This document shows positions 10,250-20,600 of a DNA stretch of 64,000 nt, piece after piece; positions within the stretch are counted from its first letter, which is position 1; every line of letters starts with the position of its first letter. Origin of the DNA: Synechococcus sp. UW140 (lineage in GTDB: Bacteria > Cyanobacteriota > Cyanobacteriia > PCC-6307 > Cyanobiaceae); NCBI GenBank assembly GCA_945861595.1, contig CAMAVE010000003.1, positions 1-64,000 on the forward strand, read 5' to 3'. A model generated the notes under the pieces. The model was not told the DNA's origin. It saw only the letters and a program-made list of their open reading frames with translations, and made no database searches. Both the position numbers and the translations under genes were made by a program.

Positions 10250-10593
10250 TGAAAGCGATCAATTCATGGCCAGATCCTAAGGCATAAAGAACGAATTGGC
10301 CTAGTCATTAGTCGCCAAAGGCACGGAGTCACCTCCGTCGCACCAACATGTAAAAACGGCAACATCCCAGCGGCCCTGGCTGCACGGGCCCCTGGGCCCA
10401 GGACTTACCGCTGGCCGCCCGCCCAGGACCTGGTCCCCAGCCAGTCCCCGCCGGCAGATAGGCCAGGGAGCTGAAATCGGCCAGGGCTCCTCCACAGCTG
10501 ATCCCACTGGCGCCCCTGGGATGGCCGGCATCGGGGCTGGTCAGCCCTTCCCCTAATCTTCTGCAGCCGTGCTGCATCCCCGGAGGCTGGGCC

Positions 10594-10755
10594 ATGAATT
10601 GGAACGCCGATGCGGAGGCGAAATTGAAGGAAATACCCTTCTTCGTGCGCCCTGCCGTGCGCCGGCGGATCGAAATCCTGGCGGCCGCTGCGGGCCTCGA
10701 CCGTGTCGATCTACAGTTTTTTGAAGAGGCCAAGGCCCAGTTTGGCCAGAAATAG
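10594..10755 (+). CDS. Small PCP_red-domain protein (protochlorophyllide reductase 57 kDa C-terminal-like)
   Basis: 53-aa ORF MNWNADAEAKLKEIPFFVRPAVRRRIEILAAAAGLDRVDLQFFEEAKAQFGQK*, shorter than the supplied ORF cutoff. Confidence 0.75.
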   Translation: MNWNADAEAKLKEIPFFVRPAVRRRIEILAAAAGLDRVDLQFFEEAKAQFGQK

Positions 10756-10820
10756 GCTGAATCCCAGGTCCCGCCGGCCGGCGATGGGGTAAAAGGGAGG
10801 AAGGATCCCCCTGTCTGTCA

Positions 10821-11021
10821 ATGTCGCAGTCCAAACGCGAACAAGTCGTTAGTCACCTTCGCTATATCCGTCAGGAACTGCGCGAAATGCACCAGGGGGT
10901 CATGGATGACGGCCTGCTGCCGGAAGCCGGTGAGGTGCGCGGGGTGATGGCCCAGATGGAGGCCCTGCTCGAGCTGCTGGAAGGCAAGGGCTCCCGCAAG
11001 AGCAAGGACAGCGACTCCTGA
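10821..11021 (+). CDS. Conserved small cyanobacterial hypothetical protein
   Basis: 66-aa ORF MSQSKREQVVSHLRYIRQELREMHQGVMDDGLLPEAGEV..., amphipathic helical. Confidence 0.65.
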   Translation: MSQSKREQVVSHLRYIRQELREMHQGVMDDGLLPEAGEVRGVMAQMEALLELLEGKGSRKSKDSDS

Positions 11022-11110
11022 GCCCCCTGCTCCCTTGACAACAGGGACTTTTTGCGCAGCTTGCATCAATCCAGCACAGCCGCTTTGCTGCTGTTTGTCC
11101 CCATCCCCCG

Positions 11111-11137
11111 GCCCAGGCCCCAAGCCTGGGCTTTTTT
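11111..11137 (+). terminator. Rho-independent terminator
   Basis: CCCAGGC-CCCAA-GCCTGGG followed by CTTTTTT. Confidence 0.85.
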
Positions 11138-11322
11138 ATTGGAATCCCCTATGGGTGGGGGTCAAGTCCGCCCAGGACGCCAGAAATGGTGTAGACAAGG
11201 GTCGGCAGGGCCCGGGCCGGGTGATGGGGATCACCAAGGGTGCCTTTCTCCCTGCCTCCCTTTTGAGCCAGTAGATCGCCGAGGGGCCGAGAGCGGCTCC
11301 AAGGCCGGGCCCCTGCCCCTCC

Positions 11323-12372
11323 CTAACCCGCTGGGCCTACGGCGGCCAGCAGATACAGCAGGGCCATCCGAATCGGGATGCCATTGCGCACCTGCTCCTC
11401 CACCAAGCAGCGATCGGCGTCATCGAGCAAGGCGCCAGAGAGTTCCACCCCCCGGTTCACGGGTCCGGGATGGAGCACCGGCACCCCATCACCACAAGCC
11501 TGCAGGCGTGCGTGGGTGAGGCCATAGCTGCGGTGGTAGGCCTCCAGGCTGGTGAGCAGGTTCTGGTGCATGCGCTCCTTCTGCAGCCGCAACGTCATGA
11601 CGGCATCGGCGCCGGCCAGGGCCTGGTCAAGGTCGCGGCTGATCGTGATCGGGCCGCGCGCTGCCACCGGGTCGCGCTCCTGGCCGGGGGGCGGCGCCGC
11701 CACGAAATCGGCAAAGGCCTCCGGCAGCAGGGTGGTGGGCCCGCAGAGCACCACGTCGGCACCGCAGGCCGTGAGGGCCCAAAGGTTGGAGCGGGCCACG
11801 CGGGAATGGAGCACATCGCCCACGATCACAATCCGGCGCCCGGCCAGGGCCGCCGGCGTGGGGGCGCTGGGGGCGAAATGGCGGGCGAGGGTGAACAGAT
11901 CGAGCAGGCCCTGGCTGGGGTGGCTATGCAGGCCATCGCCGCCATTGAGCACCGCCACCCGCTCACCGCTGGCGTCGAGGCCTTGGGCCAGGCTGGCGGG
12001 CACCCCGGCACAGCGGTGGCGCACCACCAGCAGGTCGGCCCCCATGGCCACGTAGGTGCGGGCGGTGTCGAGCAAGCTCTCGCCCTTGCTCAGGGAGCTC
12101 GACGCCGGTGAAAAACTCTGGACATCGGCCGAGAGCCGCTTGGCGGCCAGTTCAAAGCTGCTGCGGGTGCGGGTGCTGGGCTCAAAGAACAGGGTGGCCA
12201 CCAGGCGCCCCTGCAGGGCTGGCAGTTTGCGGGCTCCAGCCACAGGCAAGGCCCGAAAGCGCTGGGCCAGCTCCAGCACCAGGACGTAATCCTCCAGGGA
12301 CAAGGCCGCCAGATCCAGCACATGGCGATGGGTCCAGCCGCTCAAGACACCGTTGCTGCCGTTATGCCTCAA
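11323..12372 (-). CDS. pyrB: Aspartate carbamoyltranscarbamylase catalytic subunit
   Basis: [24 protein letters not shown] and [10 protein letters not shown] motifs. Confidence 0.96.
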   Translation of the reverse strand: MRHNGSNGVLSGWTHRHVLDLAALSLEDYVLVLELAQRFRALPVAGARKLPALQGRLVATLFFEPSTRTRSSFELAAKRLSADVQSFSPASSSLSKGESLLDTARTYVAMGADLLVVRHRCAGVPASLAQGLDASGERVAVLNGGDGLHSHPSQGLLDLFTLARHFAPSAPTPAALAGRRIVIVGDVLHSRVARSNLWALTACGADVVLCGPTTLLPEAFADFVAAPPPGQERDPVAARGPITISRDLDQALAGADAVMTLRLQKERMHQNLLTSLEAYHRSYGLTHARLQACGDGVPVLHPGPVNRGVELSGALLDDADRCLVEEQVRNGIPIRMALLYLLAAVGPAG

Positions 12373-12476
12373 GGTAGTGGTCCGCGGGGATCTTGGCCCG
12401 GGGCGTCAAGGGAAACAAGCAAGCCGCCTGATCTGGTTAGGGGTTCAGGGCCTAGGGAGCCAGTCCCTGGCCTAGA

Positions 12477-13082
12477 TCAGTCCGAGCGCAGCGAAGGCTG
12501 CCAAGCCCGATCAAGGCCAGGGCGGCGATCACCTGGTGCGCGGCGACTGACGCTGCGGCTGGCCCGCAGGTACCAACGCCAGGGCCAGTCCTGGCCCTGG
12601 GACAGGCCGATGCGGCAGCAGCGCACCAAGGGGCTGACATCCCCCGCGCCAGGCGCAGGCCCGCCGGCCCCAAGACAATCCGCCAGTTCAGGCAACCGGG
12701 GTGCCAACCACAACCCCGAAACCGGCGTAGCCGGTAGCCCATCCTGACCGCGATCGAGACCAAACCGTCGCGCCAGCAGGGCAGGCCCCGCCGCAATCCG
12801 CTCGGGCTCGCCGGGCAAGGCCAGGGCCCGAAGCAACACCCCATTGGCCCAATTGGCCTGGCCGGTGACCACATTGACGCAGTGGTGGATGCCATAGCTG
12901 ACATACACGTAAAAACGCCCTGGCTCACCAAAGAGCGTTTCGTTGCTCGGGGTGCGGCGGCGATGGCCGTGGCAGGCGGGCTCCTCCTGGGAATAGGCCT
13001 CCGTTTCCACAATCACCCCCCAGAGCAACTCGCCAGAGGATTGGCGTTTCACCAGCAGGCAGCCCACCAGCTCGGGGGCCAC
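12477..13082 (-). CDS. DNA-3-methyladenine glycosylase (AAG/MPG family)
   Basis: [50 protein letters not shown]; exact start uncertain. Confidence 0.88.
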   Translation of the reverse strand: MAPELVGCLLVKRQSSGELLWGVIVETEAYSQEEPACHGHRRRTPSNETLFGEPGRFYVYVSYGIHHCVNVVTGQANWANGVLLRALALPGEPERIAAGPALLARRFGLDRGQDGLPATPVSGLWLAPRLPELADCLGAGGPAPGAGDVSPLVRCCRIGLSQGQDWPWRWYLRASRSVSRRAPGDRRPGLDRAWQPSLRSD

Positions 13083-13215
13083 GACTTCTGCGGGGCGGGC
13101 GAAGAAGGCTTGGGGGAGGCGTGGGACTGAGATCGGAGTGACCTGGGAGGAGGACAGGCGGGGGGCGGAGCTGCAATATCATTACGCAAGCAATGATCCG
13201 CCAACCTGCCTATCA

Positions 13216-13602
13216 ATGAAAAAGTTTCGATTTTGGGCTGTTTTTGGATTGGTCTTCAATGGCGTCGCCCTAATCAGAGGGATTGGATACGCCCTTGCCT
13301 TCACGCCCCATTTTACGGCCCTAAGCATGGGCACGGCGCTCTGTTCAGCCATCGGGATCTACAGCTCGCTATTAATACTCAAGCAAAATGCAAAAGGATT
13401 CAGCCTGGCGAAGCGGCAAGTTTGGTTTGTTGCGGCCCATGAAGCTATCGCCATCCACTTAAGCCACAATGGCACTACAATTCAAGGAGTGATAGTGACT
13501 ATTGGAGCGTTTGGCTCAGCAGCTCTTCTTTGCAAGCTATTTTCAAGCCCCGAGGCCAAACAATACAGCAATCAATTGAAATTAAGCGCCAAAGGGACCT
13601 GA
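13216..13602 (+). CDS. Hypothetical membrane protein in an AT-rich patch
   Basis: MKKFRFWAVFGLVFNGVALIRGIGYALAF..., several hydrophobic segments; composition differs from its neighbours. Confidence 0.6.
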   Translation: MKKFRFWAVFGLVFNGVALIRGIGYALAFTPHFTALSMGTALCSAIGIYSSLLILKQNAKGFSLAKRQVWFVAAHEAIAIHLSHNGTTIQGVIVTIGAFGSAALLCKLFSSPEAKQYSNQLKLSAKGT

Positions 13603-13685
13603 TCAACGTGGCAGAAACCAACAGATTCCTGCCAGACCTGGGCACGGGCGCCACAGTGGTGGTACCTGCTTCAAGGGTCTGCTCC

Positions 13686-13829
13686 ATGGCTGAATCCGCG
13701 TCCGGTCTCACCCTCGCTGCCGTGCTGGTCGCCACCAGCGGCCTGTTCTGCCTGGCCACCCTGTTCTTTGGCACCAAGGGCGGCTTCTACGACAGCAAGG
13801 CCTACGAGGGCAACGGCACCGCCCACTGA
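13686..13829 (+). CDS. Small single-TM conserved protein
   Basis: 47-aa ORF MAESASGLTLAAVLVATSGLFCLATLFFGTKGGFYDSKAYEGNGTAH*. Confidence 0.6.
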   Translation: MAESASGLTLAAVLVATSGLFCLATLFFGTKGGFYDSKAYEGNGTAH

Positions 13830-13878
13830 AGGCTCTGTGCCTTCACTCGCCGCCCATTGAGGCGCCAAGCCGGCGCCC

Positions 13879-14178
13879 CTAGCCCTGGCTGGGCAGTTGT
13901 TCCGATTCGGGGCAGTCGCCCGTCACTTCCAGGTCTTCGGCTAGGGCGTGGCGGCTGAAGAAGGCCAGGCGGGCGCTGATGGCGCCGATCGAGTCGATGC
14001 GCACGGTTTCTTCCCAGCTGTGCAGCTCGTCGTCGTCCTCGGCGTCGTAGCGCAGGGTCACCAGCTCGCCTTCGAGGTCCACCACCAGGGCCTTTTCGAT
14101 CCAGCGTTGCTGGTCGCGCAGAAACACCCAGATCGGCCGCTGTTCGCCCAGGGCGGTGGAGAGCTTGCGATGGAACAT
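13879..14178 (-). CDS. Conserved cyanobacterial hypothetical protein
   Basis: MFHRKLSTALGEQRPIWVFLRDQQRWIEKALVVDLEGELVTLRYDAEDDDELHSWEE...; 99-aa start avoids overlap with the creatininase ORF. Confidence 0.75.
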   Translation of the reverse strand: MFHRKLSTALGEQRPIWVFLRDQQRWIEKALVVDLEGELVTLRYDAEDDDELHSWEETVRIDSIGAISARLAFFSRHALAEDLEVTGDCPESEQLPSQG

Positions 14179-14241
14179 CGACCCAAGGCCGTTGCCGTTG
14201 ATCCTAGGGATGATGGGCTGATCCGCCGCCGCTGAACCGTC

Positions 14242-15054
14242 GTGGTTGCCACCAGCCCAGCCCCATCCCTGCCCGGTGAAGCGCCGGACCAGGCCGCCAT
14301 CCGGCTGCAGCTGCGCAGTTGGCCTGAAGTGGAGACCTATCTGCAGGGCTGCAAGGGGGTGATCGTGCCCCTGGGATCCACCGAGCAACACGGCCCCACC
14401 GGCGCCATCGGCACCGATGCCCTCACCGCCGAAGCCGTGGCCCTGGAGGTGGGCCGCCGCACGGGCGTGCTGGTGACCCCGGCCCAGGCCTTTGGCATGG
14501 CCGAGCACCACCTGGGCTTTGCCGGCACGATCAGCCTGCAACCGGCCACCTTGATGGCGGTGCTCCATGACGTGGTGTTGTCCCTGGCCCGCCACGGCTT
14601 TGAGCGGATCTTCGTGATCAACGGCCATGGCGGCAACATCGCCACCAGCCGGGCCGCCTTTGCCCAGGCCTACGGCAGCGCAGCCAGCCGCGGCCTGACC
14701 AATGCCGGCGCCCTGCGCTGCCGGCTGGCCAACTGGTTCACCGCCGCGCCGGTGTCGGCCCTAGCCCGGGAGCTCTACGGCAAGCGCGAAGGCCACCACG
14801 CCACCCCCAGCGAAATCGCCCTCACCCTGGCGCTGGAGCCGAGCCTGCAGGCCAAGCAACGGCCCCTGCCCGAGGCGGCGCCGGCGGGCCCGATCCATGG
14901 CCCGGAGGACTTCCGCCGCCGCCATCCCGATGGCCGCATGGGCTCCGATCCCTTCCTGGCCAGAGCCGAGCACGGCCAGCAGTTCCTCGATCTGGCCGCC
15001 ACGGCCCTGGCCGCGGATCTCGCCAGCTTCCTGGCCGAACCCGATGCCAGCTAG
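14242..15054 (+). CDS. Creatininase family protein
   Basis: [28 protein letters not shown] and [13 protein letters not shown] motifs. Confidence 0.92.
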   Translation: MVATSPAPSLPGEAPDQAAIRLQLRSWPEVETYLQGCKGVIVPLGSTEQHGPTGAIGTDALTAEAVALEVGRRTGVLVTPAQAFGMAEHHLGFAGTISLQPATLMAVLHDVVLSLARHGFERIFVINGHGGNIATSRAAFAQAYGSAASRGLTNAGALRCRLANWFTAAPVSALARELYGKREGHHATPSEIALTLALEPSLQAKQRPLPEAAPAGPIHGPEDFRRRHPDGRMGSDPFLARAEHGQQFLDLAATALAADLASFLAEPDAS

Positions 15055-15089
15055 GTTCAGCCCAACGACAGGCGCCAGCCGATTCGACC

Positions 15090-15383
15090 ATGGGCAAGAT
15101 CACCGCGGAGGACGTGCGCAAGGTGGCCCAGCTGGCCCGCCTCGACCTGCCGGAGGCCAAAATCGCCACCTACACCGGCCAGCTGGAGCGGATCCTCGAC
15201 TACGTCGCCCAGCTGGAGCAGGTGGATACGGAGGGAGTGCCCCCCACCACCCGCGCCGTGGAGGTTGTGAATGTGACCCGCGAAGACCGGGTGGAGGCCA
15301 CCCCCGTGCGCGAAGACTTGCTCAATGAAGCGCCCCAGCGGGAAGGGGACTTCTTCCGGGTGCCCAAGATTCTGGCCGATTAA
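15090..15383 (+). CDS. gatC: Asp-tRNA(Asn)/Glu-tRNA(Gln) amidotransferase subunit C
   Basis: [25 protein letters not shown]...LRIL and [32 protein letters not shown]. Confidence 0.93.
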   Translation: MGKITAEDVRKVAQLARLDLPEAKIATYTGQLERILDYVAQLEQVDTEGVPPTTRAVEVVNVTREDRVEATPVREDLLNEAPQREGDFFRVPKILAD

Positions 15384-15446
15384 TGAGGCCTGAAGCTGGG
15401 CGGGCAAGCCCATCTTTGGGCACGCTTCCCTAGCCCCAGCTCATTC

Positions 15447-16466
15447 CTAACGCTGGGGTGAGACCGCTGTGCGGTGCAGCAGATCAAGCACGTGGCGCCG
15501 GGCCCGCAGGGTGGGCATTAGGGCTGCGATCGGCCTCAGGCGACTGCGGCGTTTTTTATGGCTACGCACCCCCAGCACGATGTCGTAGAGGAAGTTGAAA
15601 AAATCGTGCTTGCTTTCAAACAGTCCCAGCCGCTGGGGCGATCCCTTGGCATCCAGCAGATCCTTGGTGGCGTGGTAAGCGGGCCGGTATTCAAACCAAG
15701 GAATTGAGGGCCAAAGATGGTGAATCAGGTGGTAGTTCTGGCCCATGATCAACCAGTTCATCAACCTACCGGGATACACTCGGGCGTTATGCCAGCGGTT
15801 GCGCGATTGGAAGGGGCGGTGCGGTAAATAGTCAAAAAATAGGCCAAGGGTGACGCCCACCATCAGGGCCGGGGCAAACCAGCAGTTGAAGATGAAGCCG
15901 AGAAAATCAAACTTCCAGGCCGCCAGCACAATGCTGAAAAACACGCCCCTAGCGATGCCCCATTCCAGCAACTCATGGTGACGCCAAAGGCGATGGCGGA
16001 AGAAAAAGAATTCGTGATAAAAAAAGCGCGGTGCGATGAGCCAGAGCGGTCCAAAGGTGGACACGATGTGATCGGGATCCTGCTTGGGATCGTTCACATG
16101 GGCATGGTGTTGCAAGTGCACCCGCGTGAACACTGGAAAGCTGAAGCCCAGCAGCAGGGCCGCACCATGGCCCATCACCGCATTCCAAAAGCGGTTGGGG
16201 TGGGCGGCGTTGTGGCAAGCGTCATGGATGACGGTGCCCTCCAGGTGCAGGGCTAAAAAGCCCAGGGCCAGCAGGACCGGCAACGACCACTGGCCGACGA
16301 ACCAGCCCCAAATCGTGAGGGCCGCCAGGCCATAGCCGGCCAGAAACAGGCCCACGGTGGGGTTCCAGGCGTCGGGGGGATCGAGAAACTCCCGGGGCAC
16401 CGACTGGTAGCGGGTCGGGGCCGCGCCAGCGGTTGCGGTCGAAGCGGCGGCCAGGGTTGGTGTCAT
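15447..16466 (-). CDS. crtR: Beta-carotene hydroxylase (fatty-acid-desaturase family)
   Basis: HDACHNAAH, HLQHHAHVNDPKQDPDH and HHLWPSIPWFEYRPAYH histidine boxes. Confidence 0.93.
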   Translation of the reverse strand: MTPTLAAASTATAGAAPTRYQSVPREFLDPPDAWNPTVGLFLAGYGLAALTIWGWFVGQWSLPVLLALGFLALHLEGTVIHDACHNAAHPNRFWNAVMGHGAALLLGFSFPVFTRVHLQHHAHVNDPKQDPDHIVSTFGPLWLIAPRFFYHEFFFFRHRLWRHHELLEWGIARGVFFSIVLAAWKFDFLGFIFNCWFAPALMVGVTLGLFFDYLPHRPFQSRNRWHNARVYPGRLMNWLIMGQNYHLIHHLWPSIPWFEYRPAYHATKDLLDAKGSPQRLGLFESKHDFFNFLYDIVLGVRSHKKRRSRLRPIAALMPTLRARRHVLDLLHRTAVSPQR

Positions 16467-16668
16467 CTCCTGCAACCGCACCCCAAACTCGCAACGACGC
16501 CCCACAATAAGGAGATGGGCCTAGGCGCCGCTGAACCGGGGCAGCAAAGCCTGGAAGCTCCCCAGCCCGGGAGCCCGCCCGGCCAGGGTGCCCGGGTCCA
16601 AGCCTGGACAGGCGCAAAAAGGCCAGCCCGGGTTGCCAGGGGCCGCCAGCCAGCCCCCGGATCCGCCA

Positions 16669-16750
16669 TGCCCACCGGGGGACTTGAACCCCCACGACCG
16701 AAGCCACTGGTACCTAAAACCAGCGCGTCTACCAATTCCGCCAGGTGGGC
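16669..16750 (-). tRNA. tRNA-Leu (anticodon TAG)
   Basis: GCCCACC/GGTGGGC acceptor, CTGGT-TTTAGGT-ACCAG anticodon arm, long variable arm, GGTTCAAGTCC T-loop. Confidence 0.93.
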
Positions 16751-16816
16751 AGGAGCCGACTGTACGGAGTGACCCCGGAGATTGCCCAGAATGGGGCCAC
16801 TACCGTGCTGCTCACC

Positions 16817-17623
16817 ATGTTCGCCACCCTGGGGGGAAGCCTGGCCCTACTGCTGGGGCTGGCGGTGTTGTTGGTGCCCCTGCTCACGCCGGAACTAAGC
16901 CGGGCCCGCGATGCCGTTTGGGGGGCCGTGTTGCTGCTGCTGGGCCTGGTGCTCGTAACCAGCTCGGACCGGCTGGGCGGCTCGCCGATGGTGGCGGTGC
17001 TCTGCGGCAGCTTGCTGATCGGCCGGCTCGGCAGTGAGGTGGGCCAGCAGCGCTGGCGGGCCCTGACGCCGGAGGAACAGCAGCGGCTGGGCTCCGGCGC
17101 CCACTGGCGCACGGCCTTGGGCCAGGTGCTCGCCAGCCTTGGAGCCCTGCAGGGGATGGCCAGCCAAAGCCTTTCGGGCCTACGAACCCGCCTGCCCCAG
17201 GCCCCTACCAGCGTCCCAACCGGCTTCAAGGGCAAGGGCAAGGCCGGCGGCACAACCAAGCGCTGGGTGCGGCCGGAAGCCGCGCCCGAAATGGAGGGCA
17301 CCCCAGCGGCGCCCCAGCAGAATCCTGCGGAATCCCCGTCAGAAAGGCCTCCGGCGGACCCGGCGGCCGTCACGCCCGAGCCCCCCCAGCCCCCGGTGAT
17401 CGAGGTGAGCTCCTTCAGCGAGATCGAGGCCCTGGTGGACGCCGCCTGGGGAGAGACCCCGGAGCCAGACCAGGCCCCCGAAGAGCCCGCTGATCAGGCC
17501 GTGATGGTGCCAACCCCACAGCAAGACGCCAGCCTGGCGCCCGCGCGCACCCCGTCCAGCCCAATCGCGCCCCAGGAGCCGGCCGAGGCTGGCGCCACGG
17601 CCCCCTGCAACGACGCTGGATAA
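16817..17623 (+). CDS. ycf66: Ycf66 family protein
   Basis: MFATLGGSLALLLGLAVLLVPLLTPELSRARDAVWGAVLLLLGLVLVTSSDRL; start moved inward to avoid the tRNA. Confidence 0.75.
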   Translation: MFATLGGSLALLLGLAVLLVPLLTPELSRARDAVWGAVLLLLGLVLVTSSDRLGGSPMVAVLCGSLLIGRLGSEVGQQRWRALTPEEQQRLGSGAHWRTALGQVLASLGALQGMASQSLSGLRTRLPQAPTSVPTGFKGKGKAGGTTKRWVRPEAAPEMEGTPAAPQQNPAESPSERPPADPAAVTPEPPQPPVIEVSSFSEIEALVDAAWGETPEPDQAPEEPADQAVMVPTPQQDASLAPARTPSSPIAPQEPAEAGATAPCNDAG

Positions 17624-17647
17624 TCGGCCCTAACTGCCCCAGGCGAC

Positions 17648-20600
17648 GTGAGCGCGAGCGACTTAAACGGGAGCGACACGGTCCTGGGCCCAGCCTCCTA
17701 CAAGGACACGCTCAACCTGCTGCAGACGCCCTTCAACATGCGGGCGAACGCCAAGCAGCGGGAGCCCGAAATTCAACACTTCTGGGCGCAGCAGCAGCTC
17801 TATGAGCGGCTGAGCCAGGACCCGGAGCGCGAGCGTTTCACCCTCCATGACGGTCCGCCCTACGCCAATGGGGCCTTGCATGTGGGCCACGCCCTCAACA
17901 AGATCCTCAAGGACATCATCAACAAACACGCCCTGCTCAACGGCAAGCGAGCCCGCTTTATTCCCGGCTGGGATTGCCACGGCCTGCCGATTGAGCTGAA
18001 GGTGTTGCAGGCGCTGGGCAGCAGCGAGCGCCAGGCCCTAACGCCAATCAGTCTGCGCCAGAAGGCCCACGCCTACGCCCTGGAGCAGGTGGAGGGGCAG
18101 AAAACGGGTTTTCGCCGCTGGGGCATCTGGGCCGATTGGGACCAGCCGTACCTCACCTTGAACAAGGACTACGAGGCCGCCCAGATCGGGGTGTTTGGCC
18201 AGATGGTGCTGGCCGGCCACATCTACCGGGGCCTCAAGCCGGTGCATTGGAGCCCGAGCTCGCGCACGGCCCTGGCCGAGGCCGAACTGGAGTATCCGGA
18301 GGGGCACACCTCCCCGAGCGTCTACGTGGCCTTTGCGGTGCGCAAGCTGCCGGAGGCCCTAGCCGCCAAGCTGGCCGCCACGGGCTTGCCCCAGGACACC
18401 GGCTTGCCCCAGGACACCGGCTTGCCCCAGGACACCGGCTTGCCCCAGGACACGGGCTTGCCCCAGGACATCGCCACGGCCCCGGGCGGGCTGGCGGTGG
18501 CGATCTGGACCACCACCCCCTGGACCCTGCCCGCCAACCTGGCGGTGTCGGTGAACGGCAGCCTCGACTACGCCATCTGCCGCGTCAGCGTTCCGCCCGC
18601 AGCCCCAGCCAGCGAAGGACCCGAGGCGGCCCCGAGCGCCCGCCCCAGCCACCTGGTGGTCGCTAGCGAGCTGATCACCAGCCTCGAAACCAGCCTGGGC
18701 CTGGGCCTCGAACCTGTGCTGACCCTCAAGGGCAGCGAGTTGGAAGGCATCACCTACCAGCACCCCCTGTTCGAGCGCAGCAGCCCGGTGGTGCTGGGCG
18801 GTGACTACATCACCACCGAAACCGGCACGGGCCTGGTCCACACCGCGCCCGGCCACGGCGTCGATGACTTCAACACCGGCAAGACATACGGCCTGCCGGT
18901 GCTTTGTCCTGTGGATGAGGCCGGCACCCTCACCGCCGAGGCGGGCCCGTTTGCCGGCACCAACGTGCTCAAGGACGCCAACGGGGCGATCATCGCCGCC
19001 CTGCAAGCGGCGGGCGCCCTGCTAGCCGAACAGCGCTACGCCCACCGCTATCCCTACGACTGGCGCACCAAAAAACCGACCATCTTCCGGGCCACGGAAC
19101 AGTGGTTCGCATCGGTGGAGGGCTTCCGGGCCCAGGCCCTGGCCGCCATTGAGGCGGTGACCTGGACCCCGGAAAGCGGTCAGAACCGGATCGAGGCGAT
19201 GGTGCGCGATCGCGGCGACTGGTGCATCTCGCGCCAGCGCACTTGGGGATTGCCGATCCCGGTCTTCTATCACCGGGAAACCAGCGAGGTGCTCGTCAAC
19301 GCCGACACCCTCAGCCACATCCAGGCCCTGATCGCTGAACACGGCTCCGATGTCTGGTGGCAACGGGAGGAGGCCGGCCTGCTGCCGCCCGCCTACGCCG
19401 ACCAGGCCCACCTGTGGCGCAAGGGCACCGACACCATGGACGTGTGGTTCGACTCCGGCTCCTCCTGGGCGGGGGTGCTGGGGGGCTTGAAGCCTTCAGG
19501 CCAATCAAGCCAGGCAGACCAGGGGGTCACCCCCGCTGGCCCGGCGTCTACCGACGGGGCGCTGGCGGCTCCAGGTGCAGGCACCAGCGCCAGCCACGCC
19601 GCCCGGGCCGCCTATCCGGCCGATCTCTATTTGGAAGGCTCCGACCAACACCGCGGCTGGTTCCAGAGCAGCCTGCTCACCTCGGTGGCCGTGAACGGCC
19701 AGGCCCCCTACAAGCGGGTGCTCACCCATGGCTTCGTGCTCGATGAAAAGGGCCGCAAGATGAGCAAATCCCTGGGCAATGTGGTGGATCCGGCGATCCT
19801 GGTGGAGGGCGGCAAAAATGAGAAGCAGGAGCCGGCCTACGGCGCCGATGTGCTGCGCCTGTGGGTGAGCTCGGTGGATTATTCCGCCGATGTGCCCCTG
19901 GGCCCTGGGATCGTCAAACAGCTGGCCGATGTGTACCGCAAGGTTCGCAACACGGCCCGCTACCTGCTTGGCAACCTGCACGATTTCGATCCCAGGCCCC
20001 AGGCGCAAGGGGGCCATGCCATCGCGATCGAGGAGCTGCCCCTGCTCGATCGCTGGATGCTGCAGCGCACCGCCGCCCTGATCGATGGGGTGCAGGCCGA
20101 TTTCGAGAGCTATGAGTTCTATCGCTTTTTCCAGGCCCTGCAGAACTTCTGCGTGGTGGATCTTTCGAATGTGTATCTCGATATCGCCAAGGATCGCCTC
20201 TATGTGAGTGCCGCCGGCTCCTTCCGGCGCCGCAGCTGCCAAACCGTGCTCGCCCTGGTGGTGGAGCGGCTAGCTGGGCTCATTGCGCCAGTGTTGTGTC
20301 ACATGGCCGAGGACATCTGGCAAAACCTGCCCTACCCGGTAGCGGAAGCCTCGGTGTTTGAGCGGGGCTGGCCCACCGTGCCGGCCAGCTGGCGCGACAC
20401 CAGCCTGGAGGCTCCCGTGGGCGAAATCCTGGCCCTGCGGGCCCAGGTGAATCGCCAGCTGGAGGCCTGCCGCAAGCAGGGCGGCAAGGGTGCCCCAGCC
20501 GGGGCCGGCGCCAACGACGCCGCCTCCGAAACACCATCCGGCATCGGCGCCTCCCTGGAAGCCCAGGTGCAGCTGGAGCTCGCCCCGGGCGAGGGCACGG

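Noticed and set aside
16745-16816. Upstream extension of the ycf66 ORF
   Set aside because: It would overlap tRNA-Leu; an internal ATG at 16817 is more plausible
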